Assembly: GCA_006438735.1 (NCBI GenBank)
Contig: RCZF01000007.1
Span: 24,194-88,193, forward strand
DNA from: Sphingomonas koreensis
GTDB lineage: Bacteria; Pseudomonadota; Alphaproteobacteria; Sphingomonadales; Sphingomonadaceae
Length of the DNA stretch: 64,000 bases
Reading direction: 5' to 3'
The position numbers and the translations under genes are program-made. How positions within the stretch are numbered: position 1 is the first letter of the stretch; each line of letters starts with the position of its first letter. The notes below the pieces were generated by a model. It worked only from the letters and a program-made list of their open reading frames with translations. It did no database searches and had not been told where the DNA came from. Shown here one piece after another: positions 1 to 7,811 of this stretch.

Positions 1-293
1 TCAAGCAGCCAGGAGTTTATGCGATCAACGGCACATCGACCCTGTTGAGCGCGCTGGCGCAGGCGCAGAGTCCGACCGTGGTGGCGAAGCTCGACCAAGT
101 GGTGATCTTCCGTAACATCAACGGAGAGCGTGCTGGCGGGGTGTTCGACGTGAAGGCGATCCGCGAGGGGCGGCATCCCGATCCGGCGGTGCTGGGAGGC
201 GACGTGATCGTGGTCGGGTTCGATCAAGTGAAAGGCGCGTTCCGTGATATCTTCAAGGCCGCGCCGGTCTTCTATCTGTTCCGATATTTCTGA
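1..293 (+). CDS. Polysaccharide export protein (Wza/GumB type), 3' part only
   Basis: The frame is open from the window edge and ends at TGA 291-293, so only about the last 96 residues are visible. The fragment begins with a PGVYAINGTSTLLSALAQAQ-like segment typical of the SLBB repeat in outer-membrane polysaccharide export proteins. It ends with a short basic and aromatic tail, FYLFRYF, as is common in this family. The family forms the periplasmic and outer-membrane channel for capsule or exopolysaccharide. A TTG at 45 could be mistaken for a start, but the similarity extends upstream of it. galU lies 4.2 kb downstream beyond the IS cluster, which suggests an exopolysaccharide locus interrupted by transposition. 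The family call is good; the specific polymer is unknown. Confidence 0.75.
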   Translation, partial: KQPGVYAINGTSTLLSALAQAQSPTVVAKLDQVVIFRNINGERAGGVFDVKAIREGRHPDPAVLGGDVIVVGFDQVKGAFRDIFKAAPVFYLFRYF

Positions 294-342
294 GTCCAGT
301 GTGAGCTGCGACCCGTTTCCTAGACTACCCGGCTGGCCGTCA

Positions 343-757
343 TCAAGTTCCTGCCGACAGCGGTGGATCATGTGCCGCTGATCGGTTTACCAGCGATATC
401 GGCACCTTGTTGCCGATCACGCTATGTGGCCGCACCTCGTTATTGTCTCTGCGCAAAGCCTCACATTTTCCGACAGCGTCGTCGAGGCTCATTAACCACT
501 GCTGGTTCAGGCATTCCGTCTGGAATTTGCCGCCGAACGATTCGATGAACGCGTTATCGGTCGGCTTGCCGGAACGGCTGAAGTCGAGGATTACACCACG
601 TGTGTAGGCCCCCAGGTCGAGATCGCGAGAGACGACTCGCTGCCTTGGTCGATCCGGCTCGACGCGGGATAGCCGACCTCACCACACACCCGCTCGAGCA
701 CGTCGATGACGTCGGGCGCGCGGAAGCTGAACCGCGGCACCACCGCCGGCGAGAACG
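343..757 (-). pseudogene. IS3-family transposase OrfB remnant, frameshifted
   Basis: Read on the minus strand from about 757 to the TGA at 343-345, this encodes the C-terminal half of an IS3-family OrfB integrase (rve domain). It starts near FSPAVVPRFSFRAPDVIDVL, then gives IDQGSE. After a single-base loss near 634-640 it continues in another frame as VSRDLDLGAYTRGVILDFS, GKPTDNAFIES, ECLNQQW and NEVRPHSVIGN. The N-terminal half of the transposase and OrfA are missing. The 5' edge abuts, almost base for base, the truncated IS630 transposase to its right, so the join at about 757 is a recombination or deletion scar. It is not functional. Confidence 0.8.
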
Positions 758-1578
758 TTGATGGCGGTCTGAAGATCGACGAGCGAATGGAAGACGCCGC
801 GTTTGAGGCGGCGGTTGGTCAGCCTGGCGAAGAAGCCCTCGACGGCATTGAGCCATGAACACGGGGTTGGCTTAAAGTGGAAGGTGAGGCGCGGGTGCCG
901 TGCAAGCCACTCGCGGACCTTGGGATGCTTGTGAGCGGCGTAGTTGTCGAGGATCACGTGGATCACCTTGCCGGCGGGGACGCGCGCTTCGATCAGATTG
1001 AGAAAGCGGATGAATTCCTGGTGCCGATGCCGCTGCATGTTGCGGCCGATCACGGTTCCGTCGAGTATGTTGAGCGCGGCAAAGAGCGTGGTCGTCCCGT
1101 TGCGCTTATAGCCGTGCGTCATGGTGCCGGCTCGGCCCTTCTTGAGCGGCAGGCCGGGCTAGGTTCGGTCGAGGGCCTGGATCTGGCTCTTCTCGTCGAA
1201 CGAAAGGACGATCGCGTGGGCGGGCGGCGCGACATAAAGGCCAACGACGTCGCGAAGCTTGTCGATGAACTCAGGATCGTTGGAAAGCTTGAACTGCCGA
1301 ACACGGTGGGGTTGCAGGCCGTGGGCACGCCAGATCCGATGAACCGAACTGGCGCTGATCCCCGCTTCGCCGGCCATCAGCGCAGCTGTCCAGTGGGTCG
1401 CCTCACCCGGCGGCGCCTCACGCGTCCGGGTCGCCACCCAGGCGACTATCTCCGTTGTCTGAGGAGGAATGCGCGACGGACGGGTCTTGTCGCGTAGCAG
1501 GCCCTCCACCCCTTCCTGCATGAACCGCTCCTGCCAGCGCCAGACGCACGTCTTGGACGTGCCCGTCCGGCGCATGAT
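757..1578 (-). pseudogene. IS630-family transposase, central and C-terminal part
   Basis: The minus strand encodes IMRRTGTSKTCVWRWQERF (HTH end), then LSFDEKSQIQALDRT with the first catalytic Asp. It then hits a TAG at 1159-1161 where the family has a Gln codon (a C-to-T change), and resumes in the same frame with PGLPLKKGRAGTMTHGYKRNG, VILDNYAAHKHP and the SWLNAVEGFF motif of the DDE tail. After DLQTAIN near 757 the IS630 sequence stops and IS3 sequence begins, so the last 40 or so residues are gone. There are three independent lesions: insertion, nonsense mutation and 3' truncation. Confidence 0.85.
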
Positions 1579-2858
1579 CTGGGCACCCACATCAACGCGT
1601 TGCGCGGTGCCGATTTCAGCGTAACGAGAACATCCTGCGCGGCGCTGTCAGCCTGAACGCCGCGTTTCCAACTAATCCTGCCGAAAAGCGCCTTCGCCGG
1701 ACGCAGCTATCCCATGGCGGCCCGTCGTTCGTGGAAGATCAGGCGGTCGATATTGTAGGCGAGGTTGGCGAGCGTGATCTTCGTCTCGGCGCGCGCGACG
1801 CCGATGGTGCGGACTAACAGCCCCATCTGATCCTTCTGCCGGGCGAACACATGCTCGACGCGGGCGCGGACGGTGGACTTGGCGGCGTTGGCATGCGCGG
1901 TGCGCGCCGGCATCGGCTTGCCCCTGGGCTTCTTGCGGTGGACACGGCTGACCCGGCCGATCGACTTCAGCCAGGCCTCGTTGGATCGGCTGCGATAGGC
2001 GGTGTCCGCCCATACGTCCGAGGCGGTGTTGTCGGTGGTCACCACGTCGCGCAGCATGCGTCCGTCGAAGCGCGCGCCATCGGTGACCTTGCCCGACCGG
2101 ATGAAGCCGTAGCGCCGGCAGATCGCGATGCTGCTTTTGTAGCCGAAGCTCGGGATGGCGATGTCGATCCCTGGCCGGCCGTCAGGCAAGGCCCGCGCCT
2201 TGGCGAACTTCAGCGTCCAGCGCGCGTCGGTGTCCTTCTGCGCGGCCCTGGCCGGCTGATCGGGCCAGATCTCGGCCGCGCTCTTGCCCGCCTTGATCGC
2301 ATCCTTCTCGGCCGCGGTGTTGCGCTGCTTGGGCGCTGCCACCAATGTGGCGTCGACGATCTGTCCGCCCATCGGCAGATAACCGCGCTCGCGCAGCTGA
2401 CGGTCGAAGGCTGCGAACAGCGCGTCGATCGCGCCAGCGCGCGTCAACTTCTCGCGGAACAGCCTGATGGTGTTCTCGTCCGGTGTGAGCGCGCCCAGGT
2501 CGAAGTCGAGGAAGCGCAGCCAGCTCAGCCGGTCGCGGATCAGGAACTCCATGCGCGCGTCGCTGACGGTGTTCTGCGCCGCCAGAATCAGCACCCTGAA
2601 CATCGCCACTGGATCATAGGGCGGCCGGCCGCCCTTGGCGCCGTCGCCATAAGCCAGCGCCTTCTCCAGCGCCGGGCGGAATACCTCGAAGTCCACCACC
2701 CGGCTCATCGTCTCCAGCGGGTCGCCGCCGTCCGACAGCCGCTTCAACTGATCCGATAGTCCGAACAAACCCGCCTGACGCATCTGCCGCCTCCTGTCCG
2801 CCTGGCGCAGTGAATCACTTCCGGCCAGATCGCGCCAGGGGTTATTGGGGGTGCCCAG
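1579..2858 (-). mobile_element. IS5-family insertion sequence (about 1.28 kb) nested in IS630
   Basis: The ends are inverted: CTGGGCACCC at 1579-1588 and its complement GGGTGCCCAG at 2849-2858, with looser matching continuing about 25 bp inward. The single transposase gene at 1707-2783 reads leftward. The IS630 flanks rejoin in frame with no added bases, and I see no target-site duplication, so either it was lost or my ends are off by a base or two. The transposase is uninterrupted, so this copy may still be active. Confidence 0.8.
1707..2783 (-). CDS. IS5-family transposase
   Basis: A 358-residue DDE transposase starting at MRQAGLFGLSDQLKRL. Residues about 20-110 form the N-terminal DNA-binding domain (GGRPPYDPVAMFRVL, LSWLRFLDFDLG). 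The catalytic region contains VDATLVAAPKQR (first Asp), DTAYRS (second Asp) and a C-terminal RARVEHVFARQK segment carrying the Glu. The open frame actually runs on upstream, without a stop, to the ATG of the interrupted IS630 transposase at 3002. It could therefore also be translated as a 431-residue chimera with an IS630 HTH fused to a complete IS5 transposase. The internal ATG at 2783 is the native start. Confidence 0.85.
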   Translation of the reverse strand: MRQAGLFGLSDQLKRLSDGGDPLETMSRVVDFEVFRPALEKALAYGDGAKGGRPPYDPVAMFRVLILAAQNTVSDARMEFLIRDRLSWLRFLDFDLGALTPDENTIRLFREKLTRAGAIDALFAAFDRQLRERGYLPMGGQIVDATLVAAPKQRNTAAEKDAIKAGKSAAEIWPDQPARAAQKDTDARWTLKFAKARALPDGRPGIDIAIPSFGYKSSIAICRRYGFIRSGKVTDGARFDGRMLRDVVTTDNTASDVWADTAYRSRSNEAWLKSIGRVSRVHRKKPRGKPMPARTAHANAAKSTVRARVEHVFARQKDQMGLLVRTIGVARAETKITLANLAYNIDRLIFHERRAAMG

Positions 2859-3002
2859 GTTGCTGGTGCCGACCCCGTCGGCGCTCAGAAGAACGATCTC
2901 GGCACGCCACACGTGCTTCTGAGGGGCGTTGCGATCCTTGCAGATCCGCTCAAGACGCTCCCGGTCCGCGGACGTGAGGGCGATGACAATACCACTGCGC
3001 AT
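2859..3002 (-). pseudogene. IS630-family transposase, N-terminal fragment
   Basis: The minus strand from ATG 3000-3002 reads MRSGIVIALTSADRERLERI, then DRNAPQKHVWRAEIVLLSADGVGT. This is the first part of the IS630 helix-turn-helix region. It stops being IS630-like at 2859, where the IS5-type element begins. The rest of the protein is on the far side of that element. This fragment supplies the start codon of an in-frame chimeric gene with the inserted transposase. Confidence 0.85.
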
Positions 3003-3071
3003 CCCCGATGACTCGCACGGCCCAAGCCCACTGGGAATCCCTAATCGGACTCAACCGTCTGGCGACAACCA

Positions 3072-3300
3072 CTAGCCGACAAGGCCTATGACGCTAATGG
3101 CATCTTCAAGCTGATGGACATGCAAGGCGCGGTAGCCCAACATCCCGATGAAGTCCAATCGCAAATGGAAGCCTTCCTTTAGCATGACGTTCTACCGAAA
3201 ACACATTCTGGTCGATCGCTTCTTCACCAAGCTTAAGTACTTCCCTCGCGTCGCCATCCGTTATGCCGATCTGGCTGAACGATGGCACAGCTCGCCTTAA
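3072..3300 (+). pseudogene. Degraded IS5/IS427-like transposase C-terminus
   Basis: On the plus strand, LADKAYDANGIFKLMDMQGA is followed, after a frame change near 3139, by IPMKSNRKWKPSF, then FYRKHILVDRFFTKLKYF and PRVAIRYADLAERW. This matches the order and spacing of the conserved DKGYDAD, IPxKSNRK and ERFFxKLKxFR...ATRY motifs of IS427-type transposases. The N-terminal half and both terminal repeats are missing. It reads opposite to the intact IS427-like element immediately to its right and is too diverged to be a copy of it. Confidence 0.7.
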
Positions 3301-3548
3301 TGCGCCTGTAGCTTCGACCTTATGAGTCTACTGCCCAATTTCTTGCCTATCAGGCGAACTCTGTATTCCACCCTAACGTATGCAATCTCGATTAATTGCC
3401 CCGAATTCGAGAAACGGCCGCTGAAAACGTAGATTGCAAGTAAAAGGCGTCTCGCATCAGTTTAGCATCGCCGAATTTGAAATGGTCACGAATACCTGTC
3501 CATATATGCACATAAATTGCCCGATCGTTGCGAAAGGGCAATCCCGTG
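3301..3548. other. AT-richer intergenic spacer left of the IS427-like element
   Basis: No coding frame here looks real. Base composition is visibly less GC-rich than the surroundings. This spacer would have been the upstream region of galU before the IS427-like element landed at 3552, so a displaced galU promoter could lie here. An ATATATG-containing near-palindrome sits around 3500, but nothing identifies a specific regulator. Confidence 0.4.
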
Positions 3549-4360
3549 TTAGGCGGCGTGGACAAATTTGAGCGAGTATCTGGCGGCGGCGATATGGATC
3601 ATGCTGAGGAAGCTTTCGGCGAGCTGGTCGTAGCGGGTGGCGATGGCGCGGTTGATTTTGAGGCGGCCGAAGAAGCGTTCGATATGATTGCGTTTCTTGT
3701 AGAGCGCCCGGCCGTGTTCGATCTTGATCCGGCGGTTTGATCTGCCCGGGATGACGGCCTGGATGTTGCGGCGCGCAAGGTCGGCTCGGATGGCGTCGGC
3801 GTCATATCCCTTGTCCGCCAGCAGCGCCTTAGGCGCCTGCTCCGGCAGAGCGATCAGCGTGTCATAGGCCTTGAAATCGGCCGCTTCGCCGACAGTCAGG
3901 TGGAAGGCGAGCGGTCGTCCTCGGGCATCTGCCAGACAGTGAAGCTTACTGGTGAACCCGCCCCGCGAGCGACCAAGAGCGCGTCGATGAGCCCCCCTTT
4001 TCCGCCCGCTGCCGAGACGTGGGCGCGAACGGTGGTGCTATCGATACTGTAATGGCCACTGTCCGCCATCATTTCGGCCAGCGTGACCGATACGGCCTCC
4101 CAGACCCCAGCCTCGCTCCAGCGCCGAAACCGCCGGTAGATCGTGTTCCAGTTGCCGTATTTGGGCGGCACGTCGCGCCACGGCGTGCCGCAGCGCAGCC
4201 GCCAGAGGATGCCGTTGATGATCGAACGGTTCTCTTCGGGCGGTCGCCCAGGCCCACGGTTCCCCGCATCAATCGGCAGCAAGCCTCTCAAAACACGCCA
4301 TTCCGCTTCGCTCAGATCGCCCCGGCTCAACCCAGCCTCCAAAAGGAAGCCTTGAATCAA
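3549..4360 (-). CDS. IS427-like transposase made by -1 frameshifting (orfA/orfB)
   Basis: OrfA starts at ATG 4358-4360 and carries the N-terminal domain: LSEAEWRVLRGLLP, GRPPEENRSIINGILWRLR, and the first catalytic Asp in HYSIDSTTVRAH. In frame zero it runs to 3896 with a non-homologous tail. A slip of -1 on AAAAGGGGGG (3992-4001) yields the family continuation AHRRALGRSRGGFTSKLHC, LLADKGYDADAIRADLA, IPGRSNRR and ERFFGRLKINRAIATRYDQL, ending at TAA 3549-3551. The fused product would be about 270 residues, normal for this group. The stop overlaps the inverted repeat. Both frames look undamaged. Confidence 0.85.
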
Positions 4361-4398
4361 CCACCGAATCTCGCGTCAACCAATTTGTCCACGCCGCC
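3552..4398 (-). mobile_element. IS427-like IS5-family element, apparently intact, 847 bp
   Basis: Perfect inverted ends: GGCGGCGTGGACAAATT at 3552-3568 and its complement at 4382-4398. Each end is flanked by TA (3550-3551 and 4399-4400), the 2-bp target duplication expected for the IS427 group. It contains one transposase gene in two overlapping frames with an A4G6 shift site. Its right end lies 72 bp upstream of the galU start codon. Confidence 0.9.
3992..4001 (-). promoter_or_regulatory. A4G6 slippery site for programmed -1 frameshifting
   Basis: On the minus strand the sequence is AAAAGGGGGG, read in frame zero as GGA AAA GGG GGG. Only a -1 shift here joins the two conserved halves of the IS427-like transposase. 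A4G-type heptamers are the known shift sites of many IS elements. Any downstream stimulatory structure was not resolved. Confidence 0.75.
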
Positions 4399-4470
4399 TA
4401 GCAATCGAGAGGTAGGTTTGCCTCGAATTGGCTGGTTGCGTATGAGGGGGCTCGCAAGCGAAGGAATGCC

Positions 4471-5346
4471 ATGTCTATCAAGCCGCTGCGCAAGGCCGTG
4501 TTTCCCGTTGGTGGGCTCGGCACGCGTTTTTTGCCCGCCACCAAGGCGATGCCCAAGGAAATGCTGCCGGTGGTTGATCGCCCGTTGATCCAATATGCCG
4601 TCGACGAGGCGGTCGAGGCCGGTATCGAGCAGATGATCTTCATCACCGGTCGCGGCAAATCGGCGATCGAGGATCATTTTGACATCGCCTATGAGCTCGA
4701 AGCGACGATGAAGGCGCGGGGCAAGTCGATCGAAATTCTCGAGTCGACACGGCTCGCGCCCGGCGCGGTCGCCTATATCCGCCAGCAGGAGCCGATGGGG
4801 CTCGGCCACGCGGTATGGTGCGCGCGCGATATCGTCGGCGACGAGCCGTTCGCGGTGCTGCTCGCCGATGATCTGATGGTCGGCACGCCGGGCTGCCTCA
4901 AGCAGATGGTCGATGCCTATATGCAGACCGGTGGCAACATGATCTGCGCGCAAGAAGTGCCCGATGATCAGACCCACATGTATGGCATCATCACGCCCGG
5001 CACGCGCGACGGCGCACTGACCGAGGTGAAGGGGCTGGTCGAAAAGCCGGCACCGGGAACATCGCCCTCGAACCTTTCGGTGATCGGCCGCTACATTCTG
5101 CAGCCCGAAGTGATGCGTGTGCTCGAGGGGCAGGAAAAGGGCGCCGGCGGCGAGATCCAGCTGACCGATGCTATGGCGCGGATGATCGGCGATCAGCCGT
5201 TCCATGGGCTTACTTTCGACGGTAAACGCTATGATTGCGGCGACAAGGCTGAATTCATCCAGGCCAATATGGCGCTGGCGCTGGCGCATAATGAGATCGG
5301 CCCCAAGGTCCGCGCCTTCGGCGATACGCTGTTCGCCCGAGGCTGA
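4471..5346 (+). CDS. galU: UTP-glucose-1-phosphate uridylyltransferase
   Basis: A 291-residue cytoplasmic nucleotidyltransferase making UDP-glucose from UTP and glucose-1-phosphate, for exopolysaccharide, glycolipid and other glucosylation. The nucleotide-binding signature GGLGTRFLPATKAMPKEMLP is at residues 14-33, with LIQYAVDEA and the sugar-binding VEKP and GEIQLTDA motifs further on. Length is standard. An AAGGA-type ribosome site precedes the ATG by about 8 bases. It stands alone: the IS427-like element ends 72 bp upstream and the next gene is convergent, 3 bp away. Its original promoter may have been displaced by the insertion. The polysaccharide-export fragment at the window start suggests an exopolysaccharide role. 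Confidence 0.95.
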   Translation: MSIKPLRKAVFPVGGLGTRFLPATKAMPKEMLPVVDRPLIQYAVDEAVEAGIEQMIFITGRGKSAIEDHFDIAYELEATMKARGKSIEILESTRLAPGAVAYIRQQEPMGLGHAVWCARDIVGDEPFAVLLADDLMVGTPGCLKQMVDAYMQTGGNMICAQEVPDDQTHMYGIITPGTRDGALTEVKGLVEKPAPGTSPSNLSVIGRYILQPEVMRVLEGQEKGAGGEIQLTDAMARMIGDQPFHGLTFDGKRYDCGDKAEFIQANMALALAHNEIGPKVRAFGDTLFARG

Positions 5347-5349
5347 AAT

Positions 5350-7800
5350 TCATTCATGGCGCAGCGCGCGCGCCGGCTCGGCGCGAGCGACGCGCCATGC
5401 CTGGCTGAACACCGTGAGGCAGGCGATCGCGAGCGCGATGATCGTCGCGGCGAGGAAGAACAGCGGCGACAGCGCGATGCGGTCGTCGAACCCGGAAAGC
5501 CAGTTGCGCATCGCGAAATAGGCCAGCGGCCAGGCGATGATGTTGGCGATCAGCACCGGCTTGAGGAACTGCCCGATCAGCAGCTTGAGCACATCCTGCG
5601 TCGATGCGCCGAGCGTCTTGCGGATACCGATCTCCTTCACCCGCCGCGCGGTGTCGAACGAGGCGAGGCCGTAAAGCCCGATACAGCCAATCAGCACCGC
5701 CAACACCGCGCCGATGGTGAACAGATTGCTGCGCTGATTGTCAGGTTTGTAGAACTGCTCGAACAGCTGCTGATTGACGCGCTGGGCGTCGAACGGCACT
5801 TGCGGCGCGACGCGTTTCCAGGCCGCTTCCATCCTTGCTTGAAGCGCGCGCGGATCGACACCGGCGTAGCGCACCGCGGCGATCGGCGGCCAGCTGTCGT
5901 GGCGATAATAGAAATAGACGGCGCCGCGAACGGGATCGTGCGGCGAATGGAAACGCATATCGTCAACCACGCCGATCACGCGCATGTCTGCCCAGCTGCC
6001 CTGGCCTGTGCCCCATTGAACGATCTTGCCCACCGCATCCTCAGCCCCGCTGAAGCCGAACACCTTCGCAGCACTGAGGTTGATGACGACGCCGTGCGGG
6101 CCCGCGCTGGTATCGCCGGGATTGCTATCCGTCAGGTCGTCGCCCGGATGCGCGCGATCATAGACGCGCCCGGCAAGCAGGCGGGCACCGTAGACCTGGA
6201 AGAAATTGTCGCCGACATCGACCCACTTGATCGAGGGCGCTTCGCCAGTGGCGCCCGGCCGGCGCATCGTGTTGCCGTTGCTGGTGTAGGACGTGCCCGG
6301 CGCATCATTGCTGCGCGTCACGCCGGTCACGCCCGGAAGCGTCCCGAAATCGGCGAGCAGCTCATCGTGCTGAGCCTTGTCGAGTGCACCGTCGGTATAG
6401 GATTTGACGATGATGACGCCATCGCGGGCGAAGCCGAGGTCGGCCGAGCGCAGGTGACGGGTCTGCGCCACCAGAACGCCGGTACCGACGATAAACGCGA
6501 TGGCGATGGCGAACTGAAAGATGACGAGCGCCTGACGCAGCCGCGCGCCGGCCTTGCCGCCGCCCGGTGCGCGCGCCGAAGCCAGTACTGCCGCAGGACG
6601 ATAGTGCGATAGCACGAAGGCGGGATACGCGCCGGCGAGCATCCCGACCACGACGACCAGCAGCGCGAGTGGTGGCAGCACTGATCGCGCGCCCCAATAA
6701 TCGATCGAGAGCGTAAGTCCGCCGACGCTGTTGACGAGCGGCAGCGCCAGCTCGGCGAGCGCCAGCCCGATCAGCGCGGCGACGGCGACGGTGGCGATGG
6801 CCTCGCCGACGAACTGACGGATGAGGCTGTGCCGCGTGCCGCCGAGCACCTTGCGCACGGCAACTTCACGCGCGCGCAGGCCGGCGCGCGCGGTGGCGAG
6901 ATTGACGTAATTGACGATCGCGATGAGCAGGATAAGCAGGGCGACGACCGCCATCGTCGTGATGACCGCGCGGTCGGCGGGATTCATCAGATGGACCGCG
7001 GTGAGTGGCATGAAGCCGACCGACAATGTCTTGCTGACGCCGGCGCCCTGATCCGATCTACCGTGCCGTTCGACGAATCCCGGCAGCTGCTTTTCGAGCG
7101 CGCGCGGCTCGGAGGCGGAATCGAATCGGACGAACGTGACAAGCTGGCTGCTGCCCCAATGATAGAAGAATTGCAGCTCGTCCTTGGTCATCCGGGCAGG
7201 GATCAGCGGTGCATACATGCCGGCTGAAACGGTCATGTTCTTGGGCGCATCCGCGATCACCGCGCCGATCCGATAAGTGTGCTGGATGCCGTTGAAGGAC
7301 ACCGTCATCTGCTGGCCGATGGGCGAAGCGGTGCCGAAATATTTTCTGGCGATCTGGTCGGTAATGACGAGCCCGGTGGGATCGGCCAGCGTTGCCTTCG
7401 CTTCGCCCGCCTCGACCGGAAAAGGGAAGAAGTCGAAATAATTGGCGTCGACCAGGGCGAGGTCTTCGGTGGTTGCGTTGCTGCCGCGAAGCACCGTGCC
7501 GCCCTGATCCCAAAATCGCGTGCCGACGATCTGAGGGAAATCCCCCTTCAACTGATCGAGTAGCCCGCCCATCGTATTGACATCTGCTGCTTCAGGGAGG
7601 CCGGGGACATGCCAGGTGTTGGTGACGACCCAGACCTTGTCATGGCCGGGGAGTGTCTTGTCGAAACTGCGCTCGAACTGGACGTAGAGGATCAGCACCA
7701 TGAACACCGCGATGCCGAGCGCCAGCCCGCCGATCGACAGGACGGCGTAGAGCTTGTGGCGGGTGAGCGAGCGGTACAGGGTCAGCAACGTGGTTGGCAT
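5350..7800 (-). CDS. MacB/FtsX-type ABC transporter permease (paralogue A)
   Basis: An 816-residue membrane protein starting at MPTTLLTLYRSLTRHKLYA; the frame is open further upstream but that part is shadow sequence. It has an N-terminal membrane helix, a MacB-like periplasmic core (about 40-270), a first FtsX block with three helices (LLIAIVNYVNLATARAGLRAREVAVRKVLGGTR), a second helix and core at about 420-690, and a C-terminal FtsX block (LYGLASFDTARRVKEIGIRKTLGAS). It lies 11 bp downstream of a clear paralogue and belongs to the same leftward operon. MacB/LolC-like systems drive mechanotransmission or export rather than ordinary import. The substrate is unknown. Confidence 0.88.
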   Translation of the reverse strand: MPTTLLTLYRSLTRHKLYAVLSIGGLALGIAVFMVLILYVQFERSFDKTLPGHDKVWVVTNTWHVPGLPEAADVNTMGGLLDQLKGDFPQIVGTRFWDQGGTVLRGSNATTEDLALVDANYFDFFPFPVEAGEAKATLADPTGLVITDQIARKYFGTASPIGQQMTVSFNGIQHTYRIGAVIADAPKNMTVSAGMYAPLIPARMTKDELQFFYHWGSSQLVTFVRFDSASEPRALEKQLPGFVERHGRSDQGAGVSKTLSVGFMPLTAVHLMNPADRAVITTMAVVALLILLIAIVNYVNLATARAGLRAREVAVRKVLGGTRHSLIRQFVGEAIATVAVAALIGLALAELALPLVNSVGGLTLSIDYWGARSVLPPLALLVVVVGMLAGAYPAFVLSHYRPAAVLASARAPGGGKAGARLRQALVIFQFAIAIAFIVGTGVLVAQTRHLRSADLGFARDGVIIVKSYTDGALDKAQHDELLADFGTLPGVTGVTRSNDAPGTSYTSNGNTMRRPGATGEAPSIKWVDVGDNFFQVYGARLLAGRVYDRAHPGDDLTDSNPGDTSAGPHGVVINLSAAKVFGFSGAEDAVGKIVQWGTGQGSWADMRVIGVVDDMRFHSPHDPVRGAVYFYYRHDSWPPIAAVRYAGVDPRALQARMEAAWKRVAPQVPFDAQRVNQQLFEQFYKPDNQRSNLFTIGAVLAVLIGCIGLYGLASFDTARRVKEIGIRKTLGASTQDVLKLLIGQFLKPVLIANIIAWPLAYFAMRNWLSGFDDRIALSPLFFLAATIIALAIACLTVFSQAWRVARAEPARALRHE

Positions 7801-7811
7801 CGAAGCGGGTC

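Larger units (their letters stand above)
757..3050 (-). mobile_element. IS630-family element, truncated and split by an IS5-family insertion
   Basis: The two halves of one IS630-type transposase lie at 2859-3002 (N-terminal) and 757-1578 (remainder), separated by the IS5-type element at 1579-2858. Joining the flanks restores the reading ...GVGTSN|IMRRTGTSK... in frame. The element lacks its 3' end, where it meets the IS3 remnant at about 757. Its outer right end is not defined precisely. The stretch 3003-3050, with its TGGGAATCCCTAATCGG-like segment, probably contains the terminal repeat. This is a dead element, useful mainly for ordering the insertion events. Confidence 0.75.

Noticed and set aside
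879..1497. Long open frame on the plus strand opposite the IS630 transposase
   Set aside because: It mirrors the real transposase on the other strand and its protein has no family character; a high-GC antisense shadow.
3495..3515. A TGTCC...CACA palindrome in the AT-rich spacer left of the IS427-like element
   Set aside because: The half sites are separated by 10, not 12 bases, and no photosynthesis gene is near; it is unlikely to be a PpsR site.
5347..5349. A terminator between galU and the convergent permease gene
   Set aside because: The genes are only 3 bp apart and no hairpin with a T-run could be found at the ends.
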